Positions 1 through 10,389 of a DNA stretch of 64,000 nucleotides are shown here, piece after piece. Origin of the DNA: Ailanthus altissimus (Eukaryota > Streptophyta > Magnoliopsida > Sapindales > Simaroubaceae); the NCBI GenBank assembly GCA_946807835.1, contig CAMPEX010000001.1, positions 7,641,001-7,705,000 of the forward strand, read 5' to 3'. The position numbers and the translations under genes are program-made. Every line of letters begins with the position of its first letter. Positions within the stretch are counted from its first letter, which is position 1. The notes under the pieces were generated by a model. The model had not been told where the DNA came from. It saw nothing but the letters and a program-made list of their open reading frames with translations, and ran no database searches.

Positions 1-172
1 CACCTGGAGTCCCTCTGTTCGGGAGAGGGGACCGGTCTAGGGGGGTTCTTTATCGAGGGAGCGAGTTTTTATCGAGGCTCGATCGCAGGATTCCCCTACC
101 ACCTAAGCGTAAAATATGGGGTATGGTTCGCAGACTCGTCCCCTAACACAAGTTATTCAGGCTGAGTGAGCA

Positions 173-1248
173 GTGGCTTCGTCTAGCTCCCTGAGGCGGG
201 AAGGGCCACCATCCCATGAAGCTCCCTCTCGCGTGTCTGCCTTTGTCCTGGCCCTAGGGGCTAGGGAAGATCTAAGCTTCTTGCTCCCTGTAATGCTGGA
301 GCTAAAGAGGTACGTGACCCCTATATGGGCGGGTCAGGCATCTTCCTTGAATCATGCTATGGACTTCAATGTTGCACTAGTATCTGCCCTTGACGTAAGT
401 TGTTTCGCCTTTAGAGTTTCATTTTTTTTGCCTGTATCTACCTACTCTGACCTCGTATCTCTTGCAGTCTACTTTTCTTCTTTCTTGATTCCGAGCCGAA
501 ATCATGGATTTCGTGGCCCGAGCTCATAAAGCAGAGGATGACCTTGCTCGGTCTAGGGTTAAAACTTAACGGGCAAGAAGGATCACCGAACAGGAAAGAA
601 AAATGGTGGATGGGGTTGGGGCCAAGCTAAAGGAGATAATGACTGCCAAGGCTGAGCCAAAGAGTAAATTGTCTTAGCTCGATCATAAAAAATGGTTGGT
701 TGAACAGAAGATGACGAACTCTCTGGCTGAAGAAGTTGTTCGAGCAAAGTCAGACCTCTTTGATAGCCCAGCTTAAGCAGCAGAGGAACCAGTGGTCAGT
801 TGGTCATGAGAAAGGCTTCCGTCGAGAGGCGATGGAAGGGTTCCAAAGGTCCATCGACTTTTTGGAGGAGTACTACCCAGAGATTGACCTTCAGTGGTTG
901 TGGTCATTAGCTACTAGCAGCTCTTTCCATGAAGGGGAGACCTCTAGGGCTTGAAACGATGAAGAAACACTGGTGCCTACCGGTGCTGGTGCTAATGCTA
1001 ATGCTAATGCTGATGATGTTTCCTCTGCCGGCGAGTTTGTCCTTGCTGGTGCTGCTGCGATTATAGTAGCAGCGAGGTTGCCCCATGCCGACCAGAGGAA
1101 GACCAGTGGTGCCACTCCTGTTAAGCATCTGGCATTAGTTGAAGCCCCAGCCAATCCTCCTACTATTGCGATCCTTTCAGTTGATGCCGCTCCCGAAGTC
1201 ATTTTGGTCATAGATCTGGAGATGCCCGACAAAGCCCGTGCAGCCTAA
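173..1248 (+). pseudogene. Extra (antisense) ORF of the minus-strand Tat-type gypsy element, broken
   Basis: This reads as a degraded protein gene carried by the retrotransposon. It starts at ATG 173, runs in frame to 394, has a canonical intron (395-467, GTAAGT to TTGCAG), and stays in the same frame after splicing. It then hits an early TGA and further stops or frameshifts at about 568 and 680. The middle (about 504-770) is charged and alanine-rich with a coiled-coil look. The frame resumes at 736-952 with a segment ending in EEYYPEIDLQWLW, and an alanine/valine-rich tail runs to a stop at 1,246-1,248. It lies downstream of the integrase remnant of the minus-strand element and points the opposite way. 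That is the position and orientation known for additional ORFs in Tat-lineage plant retrotransposons. Assignment to that class is inference from position and character; the product's function is unknown. Confidence 0.5.
395..467 (+). other. Predicted 73-bp intron in the extra ORF
   Basis: The donor is GTAAGT directly after a GAC codon, and the acceptor is TTGCAG after a pyrimidine-rich tract. Exon 1 is 222 nt, an exact number of codons, so splicing is phase 0 and joins two segments in the same frame. The downstream reading frame has a TGA shortly after the junction. Confidence 0.5.
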
Positions 1249-2374
1249 GCGACCCCCCTATTTCTTCACTTTTTTTTTTGTAATGTGTAGGATTTTTAAT
1301 ATTTGGGTTTTCTTGTAGTTAATGTTTACAATATTTTTAATAAATGGACAATCATATGTCTTCTCAATGTGTGCGGATCTGTTTTTTATAACCTACTCAA
1401 AGCAAATTTGTTTTGCTGCAGCAAAACTTAGTAACATAGCTGGACCACTTATAGAATATACTGTATGCGTTAGAATAACCATGTCGTTTATAAAAAAACT
1501 ATTCTCATTTAAGATAATTCATGGTAATAAAGCTTGGAATAAAAGAGCTGACCATATTGCCGAGCAACCTTTAACGGGGCCAAATGGCTCTTAGGAGGTC
1601 GTTTAAGCCTTAATCTCGGTTGTGTAAATGCCAACAATAACCATGTAACTTAGTCTCAAATAATTTAAAGTAGAGATCTACTCGATGCCCTCTACAGTTG
1701 ATAGCCGACTTAGTAAGCAGATGAGCTTGATCTATCATAAATAATAAGTTGTATAATAACTGAATTGATGCAAGGATAAAAGCAAAAGATAAACGAGCAG
1801 ACAATAGTTGGCTTAGTATAGAGACATGGCGACTATTGGCACAAACCAAGGTAATGATCGGGCCATCGTTGTGGTAGAAATAGTTATCTGATCCGAAATT
1901 ATGATGAACAGACAGCACTCGGCTCGGGATGACAATGTTGTGTGAGGGGTACATCATTATTTTGAAAGACTGACTCGGCATAATAATGCTGAACGGCGTG
2001 CCATGGGTGCTGTAGAAAGGTCATAGTGATATCGTGAAAAAGCCACGATCAAACCCCCTTCAGTAGGCGTTGTAGTGTATCCCATGGTGATGCTATGGAA
2101 ATGCCATAGCCCTCACCCCGTCGAGCCGTCTCAATTGCCTTCGTGCTAAATCAGTGACGGTTAGGTGCTCTGTGAGCGTTGAATCAATCACGATGAAATG
2201 CTTCGTGAGCATTGAGTGATTTTAGGGTGTGCGGGGGAGGTGAATGACAGCTGTACTCCCAACTGTTCGTAGAAATGCTTGAAGCTATTGTTGTTGAACT
2301 GTTTCCGATGGTCGGTGATGATGGTGTGTGGGACGCCTGATAAGGGTTCATTAAGTCTAATATTTTCATCTTTT
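1249..2374 (-). pseudogene. Integrase remnant and 3' part of the Tat-type gypsy element
   Basis: On the minus strand, about 2,374-2,210 translates to an integrase-core segment with GVPHTIITD, NNNSFKHFYEQLGVQL and FTSPAHP. These match the region around the second catalytic Asp of Ty3/gypsy integrases, where the usual form is GIPxTIISDNGxQF. The expected Asn-Gly after that Asp reads His-Arg here. Downstream (2,150-1,900) there is only a weak match near 2,060 to the Trp-x-Tyr-x-Thr-Thr-Pro block, broken by stops. The rest, to the antisense ORF, is not recognisable. The integrase N-terminal half and the RNase H tail that should precede it are absent at this junction. Confidence 0.6.
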
Positions 2375-2386
2375 AAAATTAATATT

Positions 2387-3739
2387 TGTTCGTAGAAATT
2401 ACAATTATTTGGCTTTTGATGTATTTTATTATTATTTTTGTACGTTTGGAGTCAACAGAGCAAATAAGGTTAAAATTCTAATAAAAATAAGTCAAAAACA
2501 TCACATTGCTACAGTGCCTGCTACAGTAACATGCTATAGTTATATACTACAGTACCCCAGCGCTGCAAGCCCAAAAATGAGCATCGCAGTGCCCGAAACA
2601 GTATCTCCACAACAGCACCAAGGATTTAGCGTCGCGGCGCTCGAACAGTAACGGTGAACAATACCTCATAAATAGTATTTATGCTAAATAACTCGTGAAC
2701 AGTAATCTTACTTTGACTTATATTTGATGTTTAACCCTAATTTAAAGATAAAAACCTATAAATAGAGGACCAAAAATCCTAATTAAGAGAGGAAAGGAAA
2801 AAAAAAGAGGTCAAAACTTAGAGAAAGAATTCATAACACAGAATAAAATGTCGAAGCCAAAGATTGAAGAAACAAGATCAAGATTCAAGTTTCAAGCCAA
2901 GATTGAGCGAGAAGCACATCAAAGAGTCACTTTGATTAGTTTTTCTTCTCTTTCTTTATCATTATGTTCTTGTTGATATTTATGAATTGATTTGATACTT
3001 ATGGTTTTGTGATGGGCTAAATTATTCATCTAGGGTTAGACTATGTGAACCTAATATGGATTTAGATTGTGTTAATTTTTAGTTTATGAACTTGATACAT
3101 TTAATTGATTCATTTTATCTTGTACTTAATGCTTTCATTATATCTGATCAATATTTTAAATGATTGAGGAACCATGATGAACTCGACGGAGGGATTCATG
3201 TGTTTAGCCTATGATAGTTTAATGTATGATCATAGGGTAACAACTATGAGTTCCATCTAGGATAGACATATACCTAGATGGCATGTATGGTATTATTTAG
3301 ATTTGATCTTAATGAATTACATTCTGATTTGATTACCATAGATATATAGGTGATTGTTAGAATTCGTAGTGTAGTCACTTGACCATCGATAGAGGCTTGT
3401 GATGAGATTAGTGTCTCAGCCAATCAATTGGTATTAAGGGATTAACTAAGAGGTTAATAAATCTAATGAAATGCTAGGGGACGAGTCAAAACCCTAAATT
3501 ATCTTTATTTGTGAATTCTACCATTTGCTTTTGTTTATGTTGATTTAATTGATAGAATTAGATTAGTTAAACAAATTCTAGATTTTAGTTTTCTGAATAA
3601 AAGTTAAGTAGGTAAAATTTTAGTACTGATTTATAGAATTAGATCGCATAGTCCCTGTGGGATCGATACTTGGACTTAAAAACCTATATTACTTGATACG
3701 ATAGCGTGCGCTTACGCTTAATTAGTATAGCATCAATCA
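2387..3739 (+). repeat. 5' LTR of an Athila-like Ty3/gypsy element
   Basis: It begins TGTTCG, carries a clear TATA box (TATAAATA at 2,757-2,764) followed by a transcribed leader-like sequence, and ends a few bases before the primer binding site. The last 100 bp hold the blocks typical of Athila-group LTRs: a CCTGTGGGATCGATACT stretch at about 3,652, an ACTTGATACGATAGCG stretch at about 3,691, then the LTR end. No matching 3' LTR is found downstream, so the element has lost its right end. The exact 3' boundary (3,735-3,739) is estimated. Confidence 0.7.
2757..2764 (+). promoter_or_regulatory. TATA box of the Athila-like LTR
   Basis: TATAAATA sits about 370 bp into the LTR in an A-rich context, followed by a purine-rich leader. 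It is a plausible start signal for the element's transcript. Confidence 0.5.
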
Positions 3740-3745
3740 AGTTTT

Positions 3746-3763
3746 TGGCGCCGTTGTCGAGGA
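3746..3763 (+). promoter_or_regulatory. Primer binding site (TGGCGCCGTTG type)
   Basis: TGGCGCCGTTGTCGAGGA directly follows the LTR after a short spacer. Athila-group elements carry a nearly identical PBS (TGGCGCCGTTGCCGGGGA), usually taken to pair with tRNA-Asp. Two or three changes from that consensus fit an old copy. Confidence 0.85.
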
Positions 3764-3877
3764 CTAGTTTTATCTATTCTTTAGATCAATATTAATACCA
3801 AGCTACTTACTTTTAATTTAGATTTCTGTTTTTGTTTTATCTTTTTCCTTTTACTTTGATTTTCTTTTTACTTTACT

Positions 3878-5231
3878 TTGACAGTTCATATCGTGAAAGG
3901 AAACAATAACCGCATCAATAATCCTGTGTTTGAGCCCATGATACCACAGAGAGCTTTAAAAGAGTATGCTATCCCAACTACAAATAGTGTTCAGTCTAGT
4001 ATTTGGCGATCAACCATCAATACTAATTACTTTGAGATCAAGCTGAATATTATTCAAATGCTGAAAGAAATTGTACAGTTCAGTAGAGCTTCTAATGACG
4101 ATCCTAACATGCACATTATAAATTTCTTAAAAATTTGTGATACCTTCAAATACAACGGAGTCTCCAACGATGCCATCAGATTGAGACTATTCTCTTTCTC
4201 CTTAAGGGACAGAGCCAATAGTTAGTTTATGTCATTGCCGTCAGGATCCATATCAACATAGAAAGATCTAGCACAAAATTTTTTAGCCACGTTTTTTCCA
4301 CTAGCAAATATAAGGAATGACATCACTTCATTCATTCAAATTGATGGAAAGTTGTTGTATGAAGTATGGGAGCGCTGCAAGGACATGTTAAGGAAGTGTC
4401 TTCATTATAGAGTCCTTAAATGGCTATTAGTCCAAACGTTCTATTATGGATTAGTAGGCCATTTGAGAACTATTGTAGATGTCACTGATGGAGGAGCCTT
4501 AATGAATAAATCTACAAATGAGGTTTATGATATACTAGAGGAGATGGCATCTAATAGTTACCAATGGCTAGCAGAGAGAGTTACACCTAGAAGAGCCGTT
4601 GGTATACATGAGATTGACGCATTCGATGCATTGACAATGCAAATCAACTTATTAGCCAAGAAGTTAATGCATTGAATGTCGTCAAAATCCAACAAGTAAT
4701 ATGCGACTTTTGTGGTGATAACCACATAAATGGGCAGTGTATGGAGCAGTGAATTATGTGGGCAATTTCAATCGTTAACAACTTAACCCACAATCAAATT
4801 CCTACAATCCAGGGTGAAGAGATCATTTTAACTTCTCTTGGCATTACAACCAAAAAGAGCCATTTAGACTAGTGAATCCTCCAGGATTCTCGCCACTATA
4901 AAAGAAGAAGCCGAAATTAGAAGATATATTTATACAATATATGAAGTCCAATGATGCCATCCTACAGAATCATTCAACATCTTTGAAGAATTTAGAGGTT
5001 CAAATGAGACAACTTGCTGCTACAATTAATAGGAGATCTCAAGGAACTCTACCGAGTGATACTGAGACAAATCCAAAAAGGATTATAGAGCAATGTCAAG
5101 CCATCAACTTGAGGAGTTGTAAGATCTTACAAGAAAATACATCTACACCACCACCATTAAGTATAAAGGAGAAGAAAGTGCAACCATATAGACTGCCTAT
5201 TCCTTTTCTTCAAAGGCTACAGAGGTGTTAA
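3878..5231 (+). pseudogene. Athila-like gag, broken by stops and frameshifts
   Basis: Gag coats the retrotransposon RNA. The first segment (3,878-4,222) includes IINFLKICDTFKYNGVSNDA and IRLRLFSFSLRDRA, the retrotrans-gag core of Athila elements. After an in-frame TAG the frame continues (FLATFFPLAN..RNDITSFIQ) to a second open stretch at 4,352-4,675 with NEVYDILEEMASNSYQW. A zinc-knuckle-like motif, CDFCGDNHINGQC, follows at about 4,702-4,740. The C-terminal part (4,941-5,231) has SLKNLEVQMRQLAATI and a Pro-rich YRLPIPFLQRLQ segment, as at the gag-protease boundary in this family. Several stops show it is dead. No protease, RT or integrase follows. Confidence 0.8.
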
Positions 5232-6027
5232 ACAAGTGTTGAAACAGTAAGTCAACAGCATACTAGTCCAGAAAATAGTACAGAATCTTATAAAAGTGTA
5301 GAATTCTCAACAATGAAACATGCAGAAACTGGTATTAAAGTGCAGCAACATTCTAAGGTGCAGAAAAGTGACAACACAGTAGAAAATACCAATAACAAAT
5401 AGCAGAATCAGCACATGCGCACTATATTACTTGATTGTTGTAGCATTAATGTGGTTCCATCAAACACCAGAGAGCTTAAAGATATGGAGATGTTGAATCC
5501 TTACATAAAAAAGAAGGCATTAAGGCATAGAAAGAAAAGAAAGAAGAAGAAGCAGTACAATGACAGGATCGAAGAGAATGGCACAAAAGAGACACTTCAC
5601 CAATCTAAGATTTTAGTTTTTTCAGAGAAACACGAGGAGAAAGAAGAACAAGTTGCTGCCCAAGATCTAACAAAGAAGATGTGAAAGTCGAAAGAAATGA
5701 AGACTAATAAGCTAACATATAAAGATGCTTGCACCATTGACTTTGATTCTTCATAAGAATAGAAAGAGCCTCGTCAAGCCGACGACGATAAATCAAGCGC
5801 TTCTTGGGAGGCAACCCAAGTAATTTTTATTTTCATTAGATTATTTTTAGTATCAATTATGTTAGTTTCTTTTCGTTGTAGAAATAAATCAGAAATTCAA
5901 GCATTCAATGAAGCAGCATAAGCAATTGTAAGCATTGAAAGCAAAGAAAACCGCAATCACATTCATCAGAACCCAACACTGCACTGCTTCAACTTCAGTT
6001 ATCAGAGGAATTTCTCTTACTTTTAAA
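5232..6027 (+). other. Non-coding 3' part of the Athila-like element; pol deleted
   Basis: Gag runs almost directly into sequence normally found at the 3' end of Athila-like internal regions: a GCGCTTCTTGGGAGGCAACC block at 5,797-5,816. No pol motif is visible in any frame. One lysine-rich open stretch (5,415-5,684) has a KKRKKKK run but no recognisable homology. I read the whole as a deletion derivative that kept LTR, PBS, gag and 3' non-coding DNA. Confidence 0.55.
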
Positions 6028-6120
6028 TTTATTTTTAGACATTGAGGACATTGTCTAATTTATTTTTAGACATTGAGGACATTGTCTAATTTATTTTTAG
6101 ACATTGAGGACATTGTCTAA
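6028..6120 (+). repeat. Three perfect 31-bp tandem repeats
   Basis: Units occupy 6,028-6,058, 6,059-6,089 and 6,090-6,120 with no mismatch seen. Each unit contains GACATTGAGGACATTGTC, which is itself partly self-complementary. The same block occurs once in typical Athila 3' regions, just before the AAGTTTGGGGG motif, so the triplication is local. Confidence 0.9.
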
Positions 6121-6138
6121 TTTAAGTTTGGGGGGTGA
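6121..6138 (+). promoter_or_regulatory. AAGTTTGGGGGG motif (polypurine-like, Athila 3' region)
   Basis: TTTAAGTTTGGGGGGTGA follows the tandem repeats. This motif is characteristic of Athila-group 3' regions. It may be an internal purine tract rather than the plus-strand primer itself, because no 3' LTR follows. Confidence 0.5.
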
Positions 6139-6189
6139 GAAACACATTTTCTTGTGTTTATTTTGCTACTTATATTGGTTGGTTGTATT

Positions 6190-7819
6190 TATTAGGGTCG
6201 GTGCTTACGTGTCATCCCTGAATGTACATATACTTGTGTATTTATACAAGTGTACATTCCCATTAAATCACTAATACCCATTAATATAGTATTATGCAAT
6301 GTAACGTTACAGAAATTGTAGATCTAAAGACGTTCAAGTCGGATCTAAAAGAGTTTAAATAAGGGCTCATAGTTAGCCACGCTGAGAGATATAAATACTA
6401 AATATTAGCACTGTTAAGTGTTAGCTAGTTATAATATTCAGCAGATCCAAGAGTTGGAGTCTTGTCTGTAATGAGACATAGACCTAGGAATATACTAGTA
6501 ACTGCATAGTTGCAAGTGTTGCAATCAGGTGCTAAGAAATGCCAGTTGCGCAAGTGTGTTCTCGAATAATTGTCCCTAATCTATTTCTGCCAATACGGGT
6601 CTGTCGGTGGATACCTTTATATATAGATTAGCATATATCGTACCTATAGGGTATAGATGGTCGTTCTTAGCCGACCACAAGCTTGGAGCTCGTATTGCCA
6701 TATGGGTATCCAGTTAAGACTAGATATGGGACTGACTTACGAGGGCCTCTGATAGACATCTTATATAAGCCGTCAACAAAGGGTCCTCTCGAGTTGAGTA
6801 GTATGTGTGGTCCTTTAACCTGAGTGCCATGGTGGACTTGTAAGTGATCCACCATACTTTGATTCTACGCATGTCACAGACCTTTCATGGTGTGACCGCG
6901 GGGTGCCGCTGGGTATGATCTGATGCTTATGGAGTCCAGTGTGTACAGATATGGGATTCGTTAACTCGTATAGGGAGTTAGATATCCAGATGCTTCGAGC
7001 CTGTATCTCAAAACATCTTATGGCCACAAGTATTAATCCTAGGAAAGGGTTCCGCCAAGGTAGAACAATATGGCAAAAGAGTTCGCACATATTATTTTGT
7101 GAGATATAAGTCTAGAGATAAGATATGGATGAACACTAAGGGATTTGATGGTGATAATCTATATCCCCACACATCAAAGATATCATGATAGAAGGACTAC
7201 ACGTATGCGTTGTAACCTTAAATTGTATGGTTCAATGCGCTGATTTTTATATCCATGATGTGTGCGTGGGGCATTACTCACGGACTCATGGAATAGTTTT
7301 ATTTGACGAATCGGGCATAGGACCTAGGGAGTCCCACGATATGAAATGTACTCGTTGTGCACTGGGGCAGCGTGCCAGATTAAAATGTTTAATTTAGCAA
7401 TGTTCAACAATACCATGGGAATACGTGCGTGTCTGTATTTAAGTGTTAAATACAACAATTAGTTAATACTTGTTATTTACTAATTGTATAATGACACGTG
7501 GCGCATTGTGGACCATCAGTTGAGTTTACCCAAGTGTAGAATTTAGTGGGATCCACTAGAGGGTAAACTTAGTAACTATTTATGTGGGACAAAATGGTTA
7601 TTTCATACTTTGATTATTTAATGGTTAAATAATCAAAATATCTCTCTTATTATATTATATAATATATTATTATTTTATTTTATTTTATTTTATTATATAT
7701 AATAATATTATATTTTAGGTGCCAAATAGTTGGCACCCATTATAACATATTTTATTATTATAATATAATATATTATATTATATAGTATATTATATTAATT
7801 TTATATTATTATTTTATTT

Positions 7820-7859
<40 letters not shown>

Positions 7860-8373
7860 TTGAAAATGAAAAATGTGTGTGTTTGTTAACTGAGAGAAGC
7901 AGAGAAGAGAAATGGAGAAGAAAAACAAAAAGAGGAAAAAATGAAATTGTTTCATTTTTCTATATTCTTTTAATTGAAGTAATGGTGGATTACTTTAAAT
8001 TCTCCATTTTTTATTCTTTTAGAGAAAGTGATAAAAACACACACCGTTCATTTTTGGGTTTAAGAGTTAAACCTAGTACTGCATATAAGGCTGCTATTAT
8101 AGCTCACCAAGCCCACCGTGTTGGTGACTAGAACTGTCTGCAAGTTAGTTTCCATGCGGACTCCGAAAAAAATATGTGTATAACGTTATACGTTGAGGTG
8201 AGTTCTTTATACTACTAATATATTAATGTGATTAATATATTTTATTTATTGTGTTTATTGTAATTTATACACTTCTGCCGCTGCCGTGTAGAATATGTAT
8301 AAGATACGTATTTTAGGCAATAGATACAATTGTACATGCATATACCCATACGTATACTAGATCCCCGCCAACA
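6190..8373 (+). repeat. Solo LTR of a long copia-type LTR family (copy 1)
   Basis: This 2,184-bp repeat is flanked by the 5-bp duplication GTATT (6,185-6,189 and 8,374-8,378). It begins TATTAGGG (the family start is TGTTAG/TATTAG) and ends CCAACA. It matches, in reverse orientation, the LTR at 51,833-53,973 along its length, and more distantly the copies at 16,701-19,349, 44,187-48,785 and 54,596-55,969. The copia assignment comes from those relatives, which abut copia pol ends. A compound (AT)n(AG)n microsatellite lies at 7,821-7,859. Open stretches in it (minus strand 6,667-7,090) recur in other copies but are not convincing genes. Confidence 0.85.
7821..7859. repeat. (AT)n(AG)n compound microsatellite
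   Basis: About 18 bp of AT repeats run directly into about 20 bp of AG repeats inside the solo LTR. The related LTR at 51,833-53,973 carries a CT/AT-rich tract in the corresponding place. Confidence 0.9.
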
Positions 8374-8378
8374 GTATT

Positions 8379-8455
8379 GTAGTTTAATTTTTTTTATTTT
8401 TGGTTTAGTTTTGGTTGAGATGATGACCATTAGTCTATGATAAAAAATTAATATT
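8379..8455 (+). other. Right remnant of the Athila-like element
   Basis: This T-rich sequence continues the Athila 3' region after the solo LTR. It ends in AAAATTAATATT (8,444-8,455). The same 12 bp occur immediately before the Athila 5' LTR at 2,375-2,386. Confidence 0.4.
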
Positions 8456-8878
8456 GGCCGAATTTATTCGGCTACAAAGTCGGTTAGGGCCTACCTTTTA
8501 ATAGAGGTTTGGGGCTTGTAATGAATGTTGAACTCACTTAGCTCCATGGCCCACTTAACCAACCAGCCGGATAAGTTGGGCTTGTGCAGGATCTGTCTCA
8601 ACGGCTAACTAGTTCACACAACGTTGTGCTTAAAAATAGGGTCGCAGCTTCCTTCCGATTGTGATTAGCGCAAAAGCCAGTTTTTCCAGGGGGGAGGAGT
8701 ATAGAGTCTCTGGTTTGGTGAAGGCCTTGCTTGTATAGTACATGGGTTGTTGTACCCCCTCCTCTTCTTTGGCAAGGACTGAACTGACAGCCCGTTCCAA
8801 GACTCCAAAGTATAGAACCAATGCCTCCCTCTGCACGGGTACTGCCAAGTGCACTGATTCGGATAGGTAGGCCTTTAG
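8456..8878 (-). pseudogene. Tat-type gypsy RNase H
   Basis: Minus-strand translation shows the RNase H domain of a Tat-lineage Ty3/gypsy polyprotein: VHLAVPVQREALVLYFGVLE, then ERAVSSVLAKEEEGVQQPMYY, TSKAFTKPE, PLEKLAFALITIGRKLRPYF, and, past stops, LVKWAMELSEFNIHYKPQT and ALTDFVAE. RNase H degrades the RNA template during reverse transcription. The domain is cut off just after the DFVAE motif, at the junction with the Athila-like element. The remaining RNase H tail and integrase N-terminus are missing. Confidence 0.85.
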
Positions 8879-9318
8879 TAGGGGTGGGCAATTTTGAGTT
8901 CGAGAATTCTTGACCCCTACCTAAACTCGATCAGGACGCTGAAATGTGTCCCGATCGGGACACATTTCGGGTCGGGACAGGTTGGGTAGGGAAATCTCAA
9001 TTTTTTTTTAAAAAAAATTATTTTAAAATAACGTAATTTTGATTCAGGCTCGGGATGGGTCGGGAAAATTTGGGATGGTACGTGACAGTTCAGGTCGGGT
9101 TCGAGATGGTTCGGGTAGGGTTTGGGACAGTTTGGGCTAGGTTCGGGCCAGGTTCGGGATAGGTTAGGGACAATTCGAGATGGGTCAGGAAATTTTGTTT
9201 AGGTTCGAAAATTTCCCGAACCAGACCCGTCCTATTCGAAATAGAAAATTCTATCCCGAATGAGTCCTGAACCCATTCCCGTTCCCGTCCCGACCTAAAA
9301 TTTCAGAACGGGTCAGGT
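8879..9318. mobile_element. GGTTCGGG-rich insertion, possibly a non-autonomous hAT-type element
   Basis: A G-rich block (about 9,040-9,180) of degenerate GGTTCGGG-like units separates the Tat RT from its RNase H. The left end reads TAGGGGTGGGCAA, the form seen at ends of a common plant hAT-related non-autonomous family. The right part (9,200-9,310) is C-rich (CCCGAACC, CCCGTCCCGACC) and partly complementary to the left, so the whole can fold back. The right terminus and an 8-bp duplication could not be confirmed, so the class is tentative. Confidence 0.45.
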
Positions 9319-10288
9319 TTAGGAATAATGTGTCGCATTCTTTTGTCCACCGATTCTTTTCCTTTCTCCTCATTGCCCGGAAGAATGTGAAGCATTTGTC
9401 AGTGGCTTTGGAGATCAATCTCTTTAATACCCTGATCCTGCCTATGAGCCATTGGATCTCCTTCACTATGCTTGGGGACTTCATTTCCAAGATGACTCGG
9501 ACTTTATCCAGATTGACTTCTATCACTTGTTGACTCACCATGAAACCTAAGTGTTTTTCAAACCTTACCCCAAAGATGTATTTTTCGGGGTTTACCTTTA
9601 TCCCATTCATCCTTAATACCATAAAGGCTTCTTTTAGGTCAGCCACGTGGTCCGTCGCCTTTATTGACTTGGCTATCATGTCATCTACGTAGACTTCTAT
9701 ATTCTTGTCGATCAAATTTTTAAAGAGCTTGTTCACTAGCCTTTGGTAGGTGGCTTCAGCATTCTTTATTTCGAACGGCATCACTTAATAGTAGTAGGTC
9801 CCCTAATGAGTGATGAATGACATTTTTTCCTAGTCGGGAGGGAACATCAGGATCTGATTATAGCCGGAAAAGGCGTCCATAAAACTGAGCAGCTCATGCC
9901 CAGCTGCAACATCCACTAGCTAGTCAATTTTTGGGAGGGGAATATTATCTTTGGGACACGTCTTATTCAAGTCAGTGAAGTCAACGCATATTCTCCACTT
10001 CCCATTTGCCTTTTTTACCATTACCACATTAGACAACCAGCCAGGGTAATGGACTTCTCGAACAATTCGTGCTACCAGTAGCTTCTCCACCTCTTCTGCT
10101 ATAGCTTCATTTTGCTCCCGATTGAAGATTCTTCTTTTTTGCTTGATTGGTTGGGATGTAGGGCAGATGGTCAACCTATGGGTAGCCAGTCCTGGATCAA
10201 TTCTAAGCATATATTTGTAAGACCAGGTGAAGATGTTCAAAAATTCTTGAACCAGCCGGGTTAGCCCTTCTTTGACTTTTGGCCACAA
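9319..10288 (-). pseudogene. Tat-type gypsy reverse transcriptase
   Basis: Reverse transcriptase copies element RNA into DNA. In order on the minus strand: an N-terminal block with ICPTSQPIKQKRR; KANGKWRICVDFTDLNKTCP; PKDNIPLPKID (10,288-9,920); after a stop, GHELLSFMDAFSGYNQI; then PFEIKNAEATYQRLVNKLF and the catalytic box YVDDMIAKS (near 9,690). The domain continues to WTKECDTLF, where the GGTTCGGG insertion begins. The FTDLNK..CPKD block and YVDD box identify Ty3/gypsy, and the wording fits the Tat lineage. At least two stops between 9,920 and 9,784 inactivate it. Confidence 0.9.
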
Positions 10289-10389
10289 TTAGGTTCCCAT
10301 TCTAACCACTTTCTTAAGTTCCCCAGCCTCAACCTGCAAGTCTTGTAATTCTTCCGCTGGCTCTAAAGATTCATAGACTTTCTTTCTTG

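Noticed and set aside
1610..1981. 123-codon minus-strand open frame
   Set aside because: It lies in the degraded 3' part of the Tat element after the integrase scrap and matches no known domain by eye.
2409..2651. 80-codon plus-strand open frame
   Set aside because: It sits inside the Athila-like LTR before its TATA box; coding use is unlikely.
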